From assembly GCF_026626745.1 (NCBI RefSeq), contig NZ_JAPNJW010000002.1, positions 5,542,151 to 5,606,150 of the forward strand: DNA of 64,000 bases, read 5' to 3'. The notes beneath the pieces are model-generated. The model was not told where the DNA came from. It was given only the letters and a program-made list of their open reading frames with translations, and searched no databases. Shown here one piece after another: positions 51,516-59,223 of this stretch. Within the stretch, counting starts at the first letter, position 1, and each line of letters begins with the position of its first letter. This DNA is from Nannocystis sp. RBIL2. Its GTDB lineage: Bacteria > Myxococcota_A > Polyangia > Nannocystales > Nannocystaceae. Made by a program: the position numbers and the translations under genes.

Positions 51516-52454
51516 TCACTTGAGCGCGACCACGTAGCCGAGCCAGGCTTCCTGGTTCTCGATCTCCGTGTGCTCGACGAACTCGCCGGTGCCGGTCAGG
51601 TACTCGTCGTCGTCCTCGTCGGCCTCGACGCGCTCGAAGTAGAACTTCACCTCGGAGAAGCCGGCCTCGCGCAGCAGCTCGCCGAGCTCCGGGAGGGTCC
51701 ACAGACGCCAGTCGTAGGTGAAGGCGCGGTACAGCTGCGAGCCGTCGCGGAACTTCCAGGTGATGTGGCAGAGCGTGTGGTGGTTGATCGGGTTGAACTT
51801 CTCCTGCTCCCACACGTACGTCAGGCCGCCGCGCAGCTCGCGTTCGTCGCTGAGCTCGACCACCGCCTCGGTGCCGCCGTAGACCTCGAGCGCGAACACG
51901 CCGTCGTCGACCAGGTTCTTGCGCGCGGCGGCGAAGTAGCCGCGCAGCTCCTCGCGGGTCTTGAAGATGCAGTAGCTGAAGTTCATCGCCACGATCAGGT
52001 CGACCGCGGGCAGGCTGGTGTCGCGGACGTCGGCCTGGGCCAGGGTCACGCGCTCGACCGCGTCGGGCGGCGCCGCGGCGAAGGTGTTGGTGCGGCCCCA
52101 CTCGAGCGTCGGGCCGTCGAGGTCGACGCCGAGGGCCGTGCGGCGCGCGTCGGACTTGCACCACTCGGCGGAGAACAGCGCGGTGCCGCAGAAGTCCTCG
52201 CGCACGCTCAGGGGCACCCGGCCGCGGTGCTTCTGGAACTCGGCGTCGAAGAACTCGATGTCGACCGTGGGCGACTGGACCGAGCGCTGGTAGAGCGCGA
52301 ACTTGTCGGCGCTCTCGGCCAGCGTCGGCCCCTTGCGCCCGGGCTGCTTCGGCTTCTTCTTGGCCGCCGACTTCGCCTGCGTCTTCGCGGGCTTCTTCGG
52401 CGGCTGCTTGCTGGACGACTTCTTGGCGGGCGGCTTCGCGGTCTTTTTGGACAT
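51516..52454 (-). CDS. Class I SAM-dependent methyltransferase, Lys-rich N-terminal tail
   Basis: The product has 312 residues starting MSKKTAKPPAKKSSSKQPPK. A basic, disordered tail of about 45 residues precedes the catalytic domain. Domain motifs are REDFCGTALFSAEWCKS, TALGVDLDGPTLEWG, VTLAQADVRD, VDLIVAMNFSYCIFKTREEL and FALEVYGGTEAV. The domain is followed by the C-terminal FTYDWRLWTLPELGELLREAGFSEVKFYFE. The protein next door (52475) is a paralog with the same order of motifs. The substrate is unknown; the Lys/Pro/Ala tail looks like a nucleic-acid or ribosome-binding extension. The start codon lies in a degenerate dispersed palindrome. Confidence 0.85.
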   Translation of the reverse strand: MSKKTAKPPAKKSSSKQPPKKPAKTQAKSAAKKKPKQPGRKGPTLAESADKFALYQRSVQSPTVDIEFFDAEFQKHRGRVPLSVREDFCGTALFSAEWCKSDARRTALGVDLDGPTLEWGRTNTFAAAPPDAVERVTLAQADVRDTSLPAVDLIVAMNFSYCIFKTREELRGYFAAARKNLVDDGVFALEVYGGTEAVVELSDERELRGGLTYVWEQEKFNPINHHTLCHITWKFRDGSQLYRAFTYDWRLWTLPELGELLREAGFSEVKFYFERVEADEDDDEYLTGTGEFVEHTEIENQEAWLGYVVALK

Positions 52455-52470
52455 GTTCGTTCAGACAGGT
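52449..52470. repeat. Degenerate dispersed palindrome at a start codon
   Basis: GGACATGTTC and AGACAGGT around GTTC follow the family core with mismatches. The CAT at 52452-52454 is the start codon (minus) of the methyltransferase gene, and the element fills the gap to the upstream paralog. Confidence 0.4.
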
Positions 52471-52474
52471 TGCG

Positions 52475-53305
52475 TCAGCGCTCGGCGGCGAGGTAGGTCC
52501 ACCAGATCTCCTGGTTCTCGACGTAGTCCGGCTCGTAGAACGCGCCGGTGCCCTCGCCCTCGGCGTTGGTCTTCTCCCAGTAGGCGTGGACCTTGGAGAA
52601 GCCGGCCTCGAGCAGCAGGTCGCGCAGCTCGGGGGCCATCCACAGGCGCCAGTCGTAGGTGAAGGCCTCGAGCAGCTTGGAGCCGTCGGGGAACAGGAAG
52701 TGGATGTGGCACAGGAAGTCGTGGGTCAGGGCGTCGAAGCGGGCCTGCTCCCAGCGATAGATGAAGTCGCCGTGGTCGTTGTCGGTCGAGCCCTCCATGA
52801 TCGCCTCGGTGCCGCCGAGGAGGTCGAGGAAGAACAGACCGTCCTTGGCGAGGCCGGCGTGCACGGCCCGGAAGTAGTCGAGCAGCTCTTCGCGGCGCTT
52901 GAAGCAGTAGTAGGAGAAGTTGAGCGCGCAGGCGATGTCGACCTTGGGCTTCTTGACCTCGCGGACGTCGGCGCAGACGAGCGAGACGCGGCTGGCGACC
53001 GCGCGGCCGGCGGGGACGATGCGGTGCTCGAGGCCCCAGTTGATCGTCTCCTGCGACAGGTCGACGCCGAGGGCCGTGCGCTCCGCCCCGCTCTTGACCC
53101 ACTCGGCGCACAGCACCGCGGTGCCGCAGAAGTCTTCGCGCAGCGACACCGGGTCGTGGCCGCGGAGCTTTTTGTAGATGCGGTTGAAGAACTTGACGTC
53201 GTTGCCCGGGTCCTGGACCGCGCGCTCGTAGAGGGCGTGGACATCGGCCTGGGCGGCCATGGTCTTCTTCGCGGCGGACTTGCTCTTCGCGGGGCGTGCG
53301 GTCAA
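52475..53305 (-). CDS. Class I SAM-dependent methyltransferase, paralog of the downstream gene
   Basis: The product has 276 residues if the TTG at 53305 is the start (MTARPAKSKSAAKKTMAAQ). That TTG has GAGG five bases upstream and keeps a basic tail like the paralog's. ATG at 53260 is the alternative. Motifs run parallel to the neighbour: LREDFCGTAVLCAEWVKS, TALGVDLSQETINWG, VSLVCADVRE, VDIACALNFSYYCFKRREEL, FFLDLLGGTEAIMEG and FTYDWRLWMAPELRDLLLEAGFSKV. The pair arose by tandem duplication and has since diverged. Both are probably co-transcribed, 20 bp apart. Confidence 0.83.
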   Translation of the reverse strand: MTARPAKSKSAAKKTMAAQADVHALYERAVQDPGNDVKFFNRIYKKLRGHDPVSLREDFCGTAVLCAEWVKSGAERTALGVDLSQETINWGLEHRIVPAGRAVASRVSLVCADVREVKKPKVDIACALNFSYYCFKRREELLDYFRAVHAGLAKDGLFFLDLLGGTEAIMEGSTDNDHGDFIYRWEQARFDALTHDFLCHIHFLFPDGSKLLEAFTYDWRLWMAPELRDLLLEAGFSKVHAYWEKTNAEGEGTGAFYEPDYVENQEIWWTYLAAER

Positions 53306-53375
53306 CGGGTCCTCGGGACCGCCGCACGGTACCGCAAAAACCGCGCAGCGCCGCGCGGACTTTTTGCCGGTCGGG

Positions 53376-53852
53376 TCAGCGCTGCTGCTCGAGCAGCGTG
53401 GTCAGGCCGTCGTAGGCGACCGTGATGTTGCGCGTGACCTCGGTCGCGACCTTGTACTTCTCCGGATCCTTGGCGAAGCGGTCGGGGTGGTACGTCTTCA
53501 GCAGACGCCGGTAGGACTTGCGGATCTCCTCGTGCGTGGCGCCGGGCTCGAGCTCGAGGGTCCGGTACCAGCGCAGGCGCTCGGCCTCGGAGCTGCGCTG
53601 ACGCGGCGGATTATTGCCGGCAGCGCGCTGGCTGGCCTCGAAGGCCCGCTCCCACATCTCCTCGGCGGCGTCGCGGACCTGGCGGGCGCGCTTGCCGGCC
53701 TTGGTGCCGACGGTGTCGCTCTCGACCTCCTCGTCGATGACGCGGCGCTCGTCCTCGCTGAGCCCCTCGAGCGGGTCGCCGCGGCGGAACGCCTGGGAGA
53801 AGTCGGTGATGTTGGCCCGCGCGAGGTCGAAGAAGCGGCGAGTGATGCTCAC
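53376..53852 (-). CDS. DnaJ-like J-domain protein
   Basis: The product has 158 residues starting MSITRRFFDLARANITDFSQ from GTG. The first 90 residues are helical and acidic. The C-terminal part is a J domain (WYRTLELEPGATHEEIRKSYRRLLKTYHPDRFAKDP) with the HPD motif intact, so it may stimulate a DnaK-type chaperone. There is no Gly/Phe or zinc-finger region. A TATCGT hexamer 6 nt upstream supports the GTG start. Confidence 0.87.
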   Translation of the reverse strand: MSITRRFFDLARANITDFSQAFRRGDPLEGLSEDERRVIDEEVESDTVGTKAGKRARQVRDAAEEMWERAFEASQRAAGNNPPRQRSSEAERLRWYRTLELEPGATHEEIRKSYRRLLKTYHPDRFAKDPEKYKVATEVTRNITVAYDGLTTLLEQQR

Positions 53853-53858
53853 CCGCTC

Positions 53859-53864
53859 ACGATA
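53859..53864 (-). promoter_or_regulatory. -10 hexamer for a leaderless start
   Basis: On the minus strand TATCGT ends 6 nt before the GTG at 53852 of the J-domain gene, with no Shine-Dalgarno sequence between. Confidence 0.5.
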
Positions 53865-53917
53865 GTGAAAAACGCCTCGCTCGCAAGACGCGCGGCCGCG
53901 CGCGCGGGCCGGCCGCG

Positions 53918-54565
53918 CTAGAAGTCCTCGTAGTCGTCGTCTTTGGGCGGCGGCGGCGGGGCCTTGCGCGCGGCCGGGACCGGGGCGGAGGCGCCGAAGC
54001 GCGGCGGGGGCGGGAGCGACTGGTTGGAGTCGTCGAGGCCGAGGCGGGACAGCGAGTCCTCGCGGCCGCGGCGGGCGAGGCCGCTGCGAGCGGCCGCGGG
54101 CAGGCTGTCCTCCGACAGGACGGCGGAGGCGCTGAGGCTCGTGACCGACTCGCCGGCCATCTCGTCGCCCTCTTCGAGCTGGGCCAGCTCCTCGGCGGTG
54201 AGCTCGCGCGTGCGGAAGCCCGGCTCGGCGGTGCGTGAGGCCTCGCGAGTGCGGTGCCAGGCGATCGCGTCGATGACGCGCAGCGTCATCTCGGCGCTGA
54301 GGTTGTGGAACGCGACGCCCATGCCGCGCGGCTCGTCCTGCAGGTGGACGACGCGGCCGGTGCCGCTGATGACGACCGGGTCGTCGAGCAAGATCGTGAA
54401 GCGGAGGTCGATCGCGGCGCCGACCGGCAGGCGCGCGCGCGTGTTGATGAACACGCCCTGCTCGCTCAGGTTGCTGACGAAGGAGATGCTGCCGGGATCG
54501 AGCTCGGCGAACTCGGCGTTCACCGTGTAGCGCTCGCTCCGGCGCCGTTCCATCGCTTTCGCCAT
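53918..54565 (-). CDS. PilZ-domain protein
   Basis: The product has 215 residues starting MAKAMERRRSERYTVNAEFA, with GAGAGGAGCG as ribosome-binding sequence. Residues 6-110 are a PilZ domain with RRSER and FVSNLSEQGVFINT, the RxxxR and (D/N)xSxxG motifs used to bind cyclic di-GMP; here Asn replaces the usual Asp in the second motif. Residues 120-215 are a disordered, Ser/Pro-rich tail with repeated SLSRL- and LSEDSL-like phrases. It is cytoplasmic. It follows the RNase E/G gene by 15 bp and probably shares its transcript. Confidence 0.85.
   Translation of the reverse strand: MAKAMERRRSERYTVNAEFAELDPGSISFVSNLSEQGVFINTRARLPVGAAIDLRFTILLDDPVVISGTGRVVHLQDEPRGMGVAFHNLSAEMTLRVIDAIAWHRTREASRTAEPGFRTRELTAEELAQLEEGDEMAGESVTSLSASAVLSEDSLPAAARSGLARRGREDSLSRLGLDDSNQSLPPPPRFGASAPVPAARKAPPPPPKDDDYEDF
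54105..54118. repeat. Dispersed palindrome copy inside the PilZ gene
   Basis: CTGTC-CTCC-GACAG is a perfect short inverted repeat. It encodes LSEDSL in the disordered tail. Confidence 0.45.
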
Positions 54566-54580
54566 GGTCGCTCCTCTCGC

Positions 54581-56152
54581 TCAGTCGGCCGGGTTGTTGC
54601 TGTTGTTGTTGTTGCGTCCGCCGCCCTTGTTCTTGGTGCGGATCTCGAAGTGCTCGATGTGGAAGTCCTTGCGGCCCTGGATGTCGATGCCCTTCTGCAG
54701 GCGCTTGACCATGTTGTCGACCGCGGCGACCTCGGGGCCGTTCATCAGCTCGGCGACCGAGGGGGCGGCCTGGACGATGATGGTGTCGCCGACGAGGTGC
54801 GGCCCTTCGCGCCGGACCTCGCGCAAGATCTCGTAGCACATGGTGGTCGGGCTCTTCGTGTAGCCTTTACCGTTACAGACCTCGCAGGGGGCCGTCAACA
54901 GCCGCAGCAGCGACTCCTTGGTCCGCTTGCGGCTCATCTCGACCAGGCCCATCTCCGAGATCTTCGTGATGTGCGCCTTGGCGCGGTCGCGGCGGAGGAC
55001 CTCCTGCAGCTTGCGGTAGACCTTGCGCCGGTTCGACTCCTTGTCCATGTCGATGAAGTCGATGATGACGAGGCCGCCGAGGTTGCGCAGGCGCAGCTGG
55101 TCGGCCAGCTCCTCGGCCGCCTCGAGGTTCGTCTGCGTGATCGTCTCCTCGAGCGTCTTGCCCTTGGCGCCGACGAACTTGCCCGTGTTGACGTCGATCG
55201 CGGTCAGCGCCTCGCCCTGGTCGAACACGAGCGAGCCGCCGCTCTTGAGCTGGACCTTGCGCTCGAGCGCGCGGTTGATCTCGAGCTCGATGCCGTAGCC
55301 GTCGAAGATCGGCTCGCGCCCGGTGTAGAGCTCGACGCGGTCGACCAGCTCGGGCATGAACGCGCCGATGAACCGCACCGCCTTGTCGTGGGCGATCCGG
55401 TCGTCGACGATGACCTTCTTGAACTCGGGCGTGAGGTTGTCGCGCACGACCCGGAGCATGAGGTTGAGGTCGCGGTAGAGCAGCGCCGGCGCGCGCTGGT
55501 GCCGCTCGTTGAACTGGATGTTCTCCCACAGGCGCAGGAGGTAATCCATGTCGGCGCGGACCTGGCTGTTGCTGGCCGACTCGGCGACAGTGCGGACGAT
55601 GAAGCCCGAGCCCGGCGGACGCATCTGGTCGATGAGGCGGCGCAGCCGCCGGCGCTCGCGGTCGCCGGCGATCCGGCGCGAGATCCCGATGTGGCTGACC
55701 GTCGGCATGAACACGACGTTGCGCCCGGGCAGCGAGATGTACGTGGTGATCCGCGCGCCCTTGCTCGAGATCGGATCTTTCACGACCTGGACGAGGATCT
55801 CCTGGCCGGGGCGCACGAGCTCGGTGATGTCGCCGTGGCGACCGGTGCGACGCGGCGCGACCTCGTCGTCGTCGTCACCGCCGAGCGCGCGGAGGGCCGC
55901 TTCTTTCTCGCCCTGGCCACCCGGAGCGGCGATGTCGCCGGCGTACAAGAACGCGGCCTTCTCCTCGCCGATGTCGACGAACGCGGCCTGCATGCCCGGC
56001 AGCACGCGTAGGACCTTGCCCTTGTACACGTTCCCGACCGTGCCGCGCTCGCGGTCGCGCTCGACGTAGTACTCGGAAAGGATCCCCTGTTCGATGAGAG
56101 CGACCCGCGTCTCGGGCCCATCGGCGTTGATGACAATGACGGAATCTGACAC
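54581..56152 (-). CDS. rng: Ribonuclease E/G family protein
   Basis: The product has 523 residues from GTG, starting MSDSVIVINADGPETRVALI. An S1 domain (GNVYKGKVLRVLPGMQAAFVDIG, residues 40-125) is interrupted by an acidic, low-complexity insert (GDDDDEVAPRR). The catalytic region has RTVAESASNSQ, the metal aspartates in LTAIDVNTGKFVG and IIDFIDMDKESNR, and the zinc-link CEVCNGKGY. It ends with a Gly/Asn-rich tail (KGGGRNNNNSNN). Length and the lack of a long C-terminal scaffold favour RNase G over RNase E. It processes rRNA and degrades mRNA. Confidence 0.92.
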   Translation of the reverse strand: MSDSVIVINADGPETRVALIEQGILSEYYVERDRERGTVGNVYKGKVLRVLPGMQAAFVDIGEEKAAFLYAGDIAAPGGQGEKEAALRALGGDDDDEVAPRRTGRHGDITELVRPGQEILVQVVKDPISSKGARITTYISLPGRNVVFMPTVSHIGISRRIAGDRERRRLRRLIDQMRPPGSGFIVRTVAESASNSQVRADMDYLLRLWENIQFNERHQRAPALLYRDLNLMLRVVRDNLTPEFKKVIVDDRIAHDKAVRFIGAFMPELVDRVELYTGREPIFDGYGIELEINRALERKVQLKSGGSLVFDQGEALTAIDVNTGKFVGAKGKTLEETITQTNLEAAEELADQLRLRNLGGLVIIDFIDMDKESNRRKVYRKLQEVLRRDRAKAHITKISEMGLVEMSRKRTKESLLRLLTAPCEVCNGKGYTKSPTTMCYEILREVRREGPHLVGDTIIVQAAPSVAELMNGPEVAAVDNMVKRLQKGIDIQGRKDFHIEHFEIRTKNKGGGRNNNNSNNPAD

Positions 56153-56376
56153 GGCGACCGGGCATTGGTAGCACAACCGGGGCGCCCGGTGACAACCGCG
56201 GACACGCGGGCCGAGCGCTCGCGGGTCGCTGGCAAGTCGCCGCCCGAGGCCGCGGCCTGCCCGGGGGGACCCGGGCGTGACCTGGAGCACCCCCGCGCGC
56301 CGGGCCGGCGACGTCGCGCGGCGCGGGATTTTTCGACTTTCCTGGCCCGGCCGTCTTCTGTAGTGTTCCCCGCGCC

Positions 56377-56871
56377 ATGGCCTTCCAGTACCAACCGGGG
56401 ATCTTCAAGACCACGAAGTTCCTGCCCGAGCACGAGGCGACCGTCGCCCCCAACCTGCTCATCCTTATCCGCACCGACGCCGAGTTCGCGCCCGCCTCGG
56501 TCCTGCTGCCGGTGCAGAACATCCACAACCAGTGGCGCTTCCAGATGCCCGGGGTGAAGGTCCCGAAGGTCGACTACGGCTGGGGCTCGTCGCTCGTCAA
56601 GCTGCCGCACGAGGGCTTTTACCGGCTTACCCGGGAGTTCAAGTTCGGCGACAACGGCCGCTGGCTGCCCAACGCGATCGTCCAGCTCGGCTACACCCGC
56701 GGCGCCGAGCCGATCCTCTTTATCGCCCAGCGCCGCAACCCGCTGGTGGCCAACGACCTGTTCTTCAGCGACAAGGGCGTCAAGGTCGAGCTCAGCGACA
56801 TCACGGGCAACAACGCGATGCTCGAGGCGCTGACGTGGTTCCAGGAGCAGGAAGGCGCCGCCAAGCGCTGA
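56377..56871 (+). CDS. Hypothetical protein (164 aa), orphan
   Basis: The product starts MAFQYQPGIFKTTKFLPEHE. It is rich in aromatic residues and strand-like segments (LLILIRTDAEFAPASVLLPVQ, NQWRFQMPGVKVP, GFYRLTREFKFG, PILFIAQRRNP), with a short C-terminal helix. No signal peptide and no recognised domain. TAGTGT lies 10 nt upstream. Its unusual Trp/Phe/Asn content and the convergent neighbour, also an orphan with Trp/Tyr-rich strands, suggest the two may work together, but nothing shows this directly. Confidence 0.7.
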   Translation: MAFQYQPGIFKTTKFLPEHEATVAPNLLILIRTDAEFAPASVLLPVQNIHNQWRFQMPGVKVPKVDYGWGSSLVKLPHEGFYRLTREFKFGDNGRWLPNAIVQLGYTRGAEPILFIAQRRNPLVANDLFFSDKGVKVELSDITGNNAMLEALTWFQEQEGAAKR

Positions 56872-56895
56872 CCGCCGCGCCCGGCCCCGGCCCGA

Positions 56896-57204
56896 TCAGG
56901 CCGAGCGGGTCGGGCGGTTCTCTTCGGTGATCTCGTCGCCGACCTCGACGCGGATCGTCTGGCCCTTCTGTCCGCGGGCCTGGATCCGCTGCAACAACAT
57001 CGCACTGGCGCCGCCCTGGTTGATCCAGCCCTCGTTGGACTCGTCGACGACCTTGTTGAACACGACGATCCGCAGGGGCACCGGCGGCGTCACCCGCAGG
57101 CCGTTCCGCTGCCAGTAGAAGAACGGGCTGTACCACAACGTGTCGATGGTCTCCCACTCGCCGTCGGTCCGGAACGTGTGGCTCTTGATATGCATCTCGG
57201 CCAT
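56896..57204 (-). CDS. Hypothetical protein (102 aa), orphan
   Basis: The product starts MAEMHIKSHTFRTDGEWETI. It contains TLWYSPFFYWQRNGLRVTPP and PLRIVVFNKVVDESNEGW, then a basic segment ending VGDEITEENRP. It looks like a small soluble beta-rich protein. There is no signal peptide and no known motif. It faces the 164-residue orphan, with 24 bp between their stops. Confidence 0.7.
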   Translation of the reverse strand: MAEMHIKSHTFRTDGEWETIDTLWYSPFFYWQRNGLRVTPPVPLRIVVFNKVVDESNEGWINQGGASAMLLQRIQARGQKGQTIRVEVGDEITEENRPTRSA

Positions 57205-57284
57205 AAGCGGGCTTCCCCGTGGGGGTTTTAAACCTCGCGGCCCCGCCAGGCAAGCGACGCAGTGTCGCAGGTAGCCGCGCCTGC

Positions 57285-57290
57285 TAAGGT
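57285..57290 (+). promoter_or_regulatory. -10 hexamer for a leaderless start
   Basis: TAAGGT ends 6 nt before the GTG start at 57297, and there is no ribosome-binding sequence. Confidence 0.45.
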
Positions 57291-57296
57291 TCGAGC

Positions 57297-58382
57297 GTGA
57301 CCGGCGTGGACCAGGTCGACGTCGTCGTCGTCGGCGCCGGCGTGGTCGGCTGCGCGGTCGCAGCGACCCTGGCGCGCCGCGGCCTCGAGGTGCTCGTGCT
57401 CGAACGCGAGGCCAAGGAGGGCACCGGGGTGTCGAGCCGCAACAGCGGCGTGATCCACTCCGGGCTCTACTACCCCCCGGCCTCGCTCAAGGCCGAGACC
57501 TGTCTGCGAGGACAGGAACTTTTGTACAGTTGGTGCGAGGCCCACGGGGTGAGTCACGCGCGCCCCGGCAAGCTGGTGATCGCCCGCACGGGTGACGAGG
57601 AGGTCGCGTTGCAGGCGCTCGCCGCCAACGCGGACGCGGCTGGGGCGCGGGGCTGCGTCCTCGTCGGCGCCGCCGCGGTCCGGGCGCGCGAGCCCGAACT
57701 GCCGGACGTGCGGGCGGCGCTGTGGTGCCCGAACACCGGGATCGTCGACGTCCACGGGCTGTGCGCCTCGCTACGGGCCGACGCCGAGGCGCACGGGGCG
57801 GTGTTCGGCGTGCGCACGCGGGCCTTCGCGGCCGAGGTCGCGGGCGGCGCCGTGACGCTGCAGACGACGCGCGGGCCGGTCTCGGCCGCGCGGGTGGTCA
57901 ACGCCGCCGGGCTGCACGCGGACGAGGTGGCGGCGATGCTGGGGGCGGAGTCACCGCGCATTCAACCGTGCCGCGGCGACTATTTCAGCCTGCGCACGCG
58001 GGCGCGCTACCGCCACCTCATCTATCCGGTGCGAGCGCGCGGCGCGGCCGGCCTCGGCGTCCACCTCACCCTCGACCTGGCAGGCGCGTATCGACTCGGA
58101 CCTGACGTCACGTACGTCGCGGCGCGCGACGACTTCGGCCCGGCGGCGCACAAGCTGGCCGCGTTCCATCGCGCCGCGTGTGCATTGCTGGGGCCGATCG
58201 CCGAGGACCAGCTCGCCTATGAGGGTTGCGGGATCCGCCCCAAGCTGCGCGCCCCCGACGAACCGGCCGAGCGCGACTTCGCGGTCTTCACCAGCCCCGG
58301 CTGCGTCCACCTGGTCGGCATCGAGTCGCCCGGTTTGACCGCCGCGCTGGCGCTGGCCGAGCGGGTGGCCGCGCTGCTGTGA
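57297..58382 (+). CDS. lhgO: FAD-dependent L-2-hydroxyglutarate oxidase-like protein
   Basis: The product has 361 residues from GTG, starting MTGVDQVDVVVVGAGVVGCA. It has the DAO-type dinucleotide-binding motif GAGVVG and EREAKEGTGVSSRNSGVIHSGLYYPPASLKA, which closely follows the L2HGDH/LhgO family pattern. Also present are a C-terminal CRGDYFSL and GCGIRPKL-type region and VGIESPGLTAALALAE. The enzyme would oxidise L-2-hydroxyglutarate to 2-oxoglutarate. It is slightly shorter than typical family members. The stop is two bases from the convergent phosphatase stop. Confidence 0.82.
   Translation: MTGVDQVDVVVVGAGVVGCAVAATLARRGLEVLVLEREAKEGTGVSSRNSGVIHSGLYYPPASLKAETCLRGQELLYSWCEAHGVSHARPGKLVIARTGDEEVALQALAANADAAGARGCVLVGAAAVRAREPELPDVRAALWCPNTGIVDVHGLCASLRADAEAHGAVFGVRTRAFAAEVAGGAVTLQTTRGPVSAARVVNAAGLHADEVAAMLGAESPRIQPCRGDYFSLRTRARYRHLIYPVRARGAAGLGVHLTLDLAGAYRLGPDVTYVAARDDFGPAAHKLAAFHRAACALLGPIAEDQLAYEGCGIRPKLRAPDEPAERDFAVFTSPGCVHLVGIESPGLTAALALAERVAALL
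57499..57516. repeat. Dispersed palindrome-like copy inside lhgO
   Basis: CCTGTC-TGCGAG-GACAGG is a perfect 6-bp inverted repeat. It encodes CLRGQEL, which aligns with ordinary family sequence, so it is not an insertion. Confidence 0.45.
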
Positions 58383-58384
58383 GC

Positions 58385-59173
58385 TCAGGGCTTCTCGATG
58401 CGGCAGAGGATGGCGGTGATGTTGTCGTTGCCGCCGGCGTCGTTGGCGGCCTTGATCAGCTCGTTGCAGCTGGTGTCGAGGCTGTCGCGGGCGCTGATGA
58501 TCTCGAGCAGGACGCGGTCGTCGAGCATGCCGCTGAGGCCGTCGCTGCACAGCAGGAACACGTCGCCGACCTTGAAGGCGTCGAAGATGACGTCGACGTG
58601 GACCTGGTCGGCGAGGCCGAGGGCTCTGACCACCACGTTCTTCTGGGGGAAGTGGACCCCTTCGTCGCCGCTCAATTCCTTCATGCGGAGGTAGTCGTTG
58701 AGCAGCGAGTGGTCCTCGGTGAGCATCTGAATCCGGCCCTCGCGGATCCGGTAGACCCGGCTGTCGCCGACGTGGCCGATGAAGAAGCGGCCCTGGTTGA
58801 AGTAGATGGCGTCGACGGTGCAGCCCATGCCCTTCTTGGTGCCGTCGGCGGCGGCCGTCTCGAAGATGTTCGAGTTGGCGAGCTGGATGGCGACGCTCAT
58901 GCGCTGCTTCTCGATCTCGAGCGAGGGCAGCTTGAACGGCCAGGTGTTGGGGCCGCTGCGGGCGGTGTCGCGGTAGTGCTGGTCGATGGTCTCGACGGTG
59001 ATCCGGCTGGCGACGTCGCCGGCGGCGTGGCCACCCATGCCGTCGGACACGACCGCGAGGGCCATCTCGCGCGGGATCAGCAGGCTGTCTTCGTTGTGGG
59101 CGCGGACCAGGCCGATGTCGGTCTTGCCGGCGAAGCGGACCCGATGCGGGCCGACCATGAAGCTGATGCTCAT
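58385..59173 (-). CDS. PP2C-family serine/threonine phosphatase
   Basis: The product has 262 residues starting MSISFMVGPHRVRFAGKTDI. PP2C motifs are present in order: TDIGLVRAHNEDS, LAVVSDGMGGHAAGD (metal aspartate), GCTVDAIYFNQGRFFIGHVGDSRVYR, TEDHSLLNDYL, VHVDVIFDAFKVGDVFLLCSDGLSGML and NDNITAIL. It is a complete, probably active Stp/PrpC-type enzyme that reverses Ser/Thr phosphorylation, which fits the FHA proteins in this region. It is transcribed divergently from the DUF4388 gene, with only 50 bp between start codons. Confidence 0.93.
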   Translation of the reverse strand: MSISFMVGPHRVRFAGKTDIGLVRAHNEDSLLIPREMALAVVSDGMGGHAAGDVASRITVETIDQHYRDTARSGPNTWPFKLPSLEIEKQRMSVAIQLANSNIFETAAADGTKKGMGCTVDAIYFNQGRFFIGHVGDSRVYRIREGRIQMLTEDHSLLNDYLRMKELSGDEGVHFPQKNVVVRALGLADQVHVDVIFDAFKVGDVFLLCSDGLSGMLDDRVLLEIISARDSLDTSCNELIKAANDAGGNDNITAILCRIEKP

Positions 59174-59210
59174 GCGAGGCCAAACGTAGCAGGCCGGCGC
59201 GCCGAAGTGC

Positions 59211-59216
59211 TAGCAT
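59211..59216 (+). promoter_or_regulatory. -10 hexamer for a leaderless start in a 50-bp divergent promoter
   Basis: TAGCAT ends 7 nt before ATG 59224. On the other strand TACGTT (59183-59188) lies 9 nt before the phosphatase ATG. Both promoters therefore share one very short region. Confidence 0.45.
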
Positions 59217-59223
59217 CGAAGCC

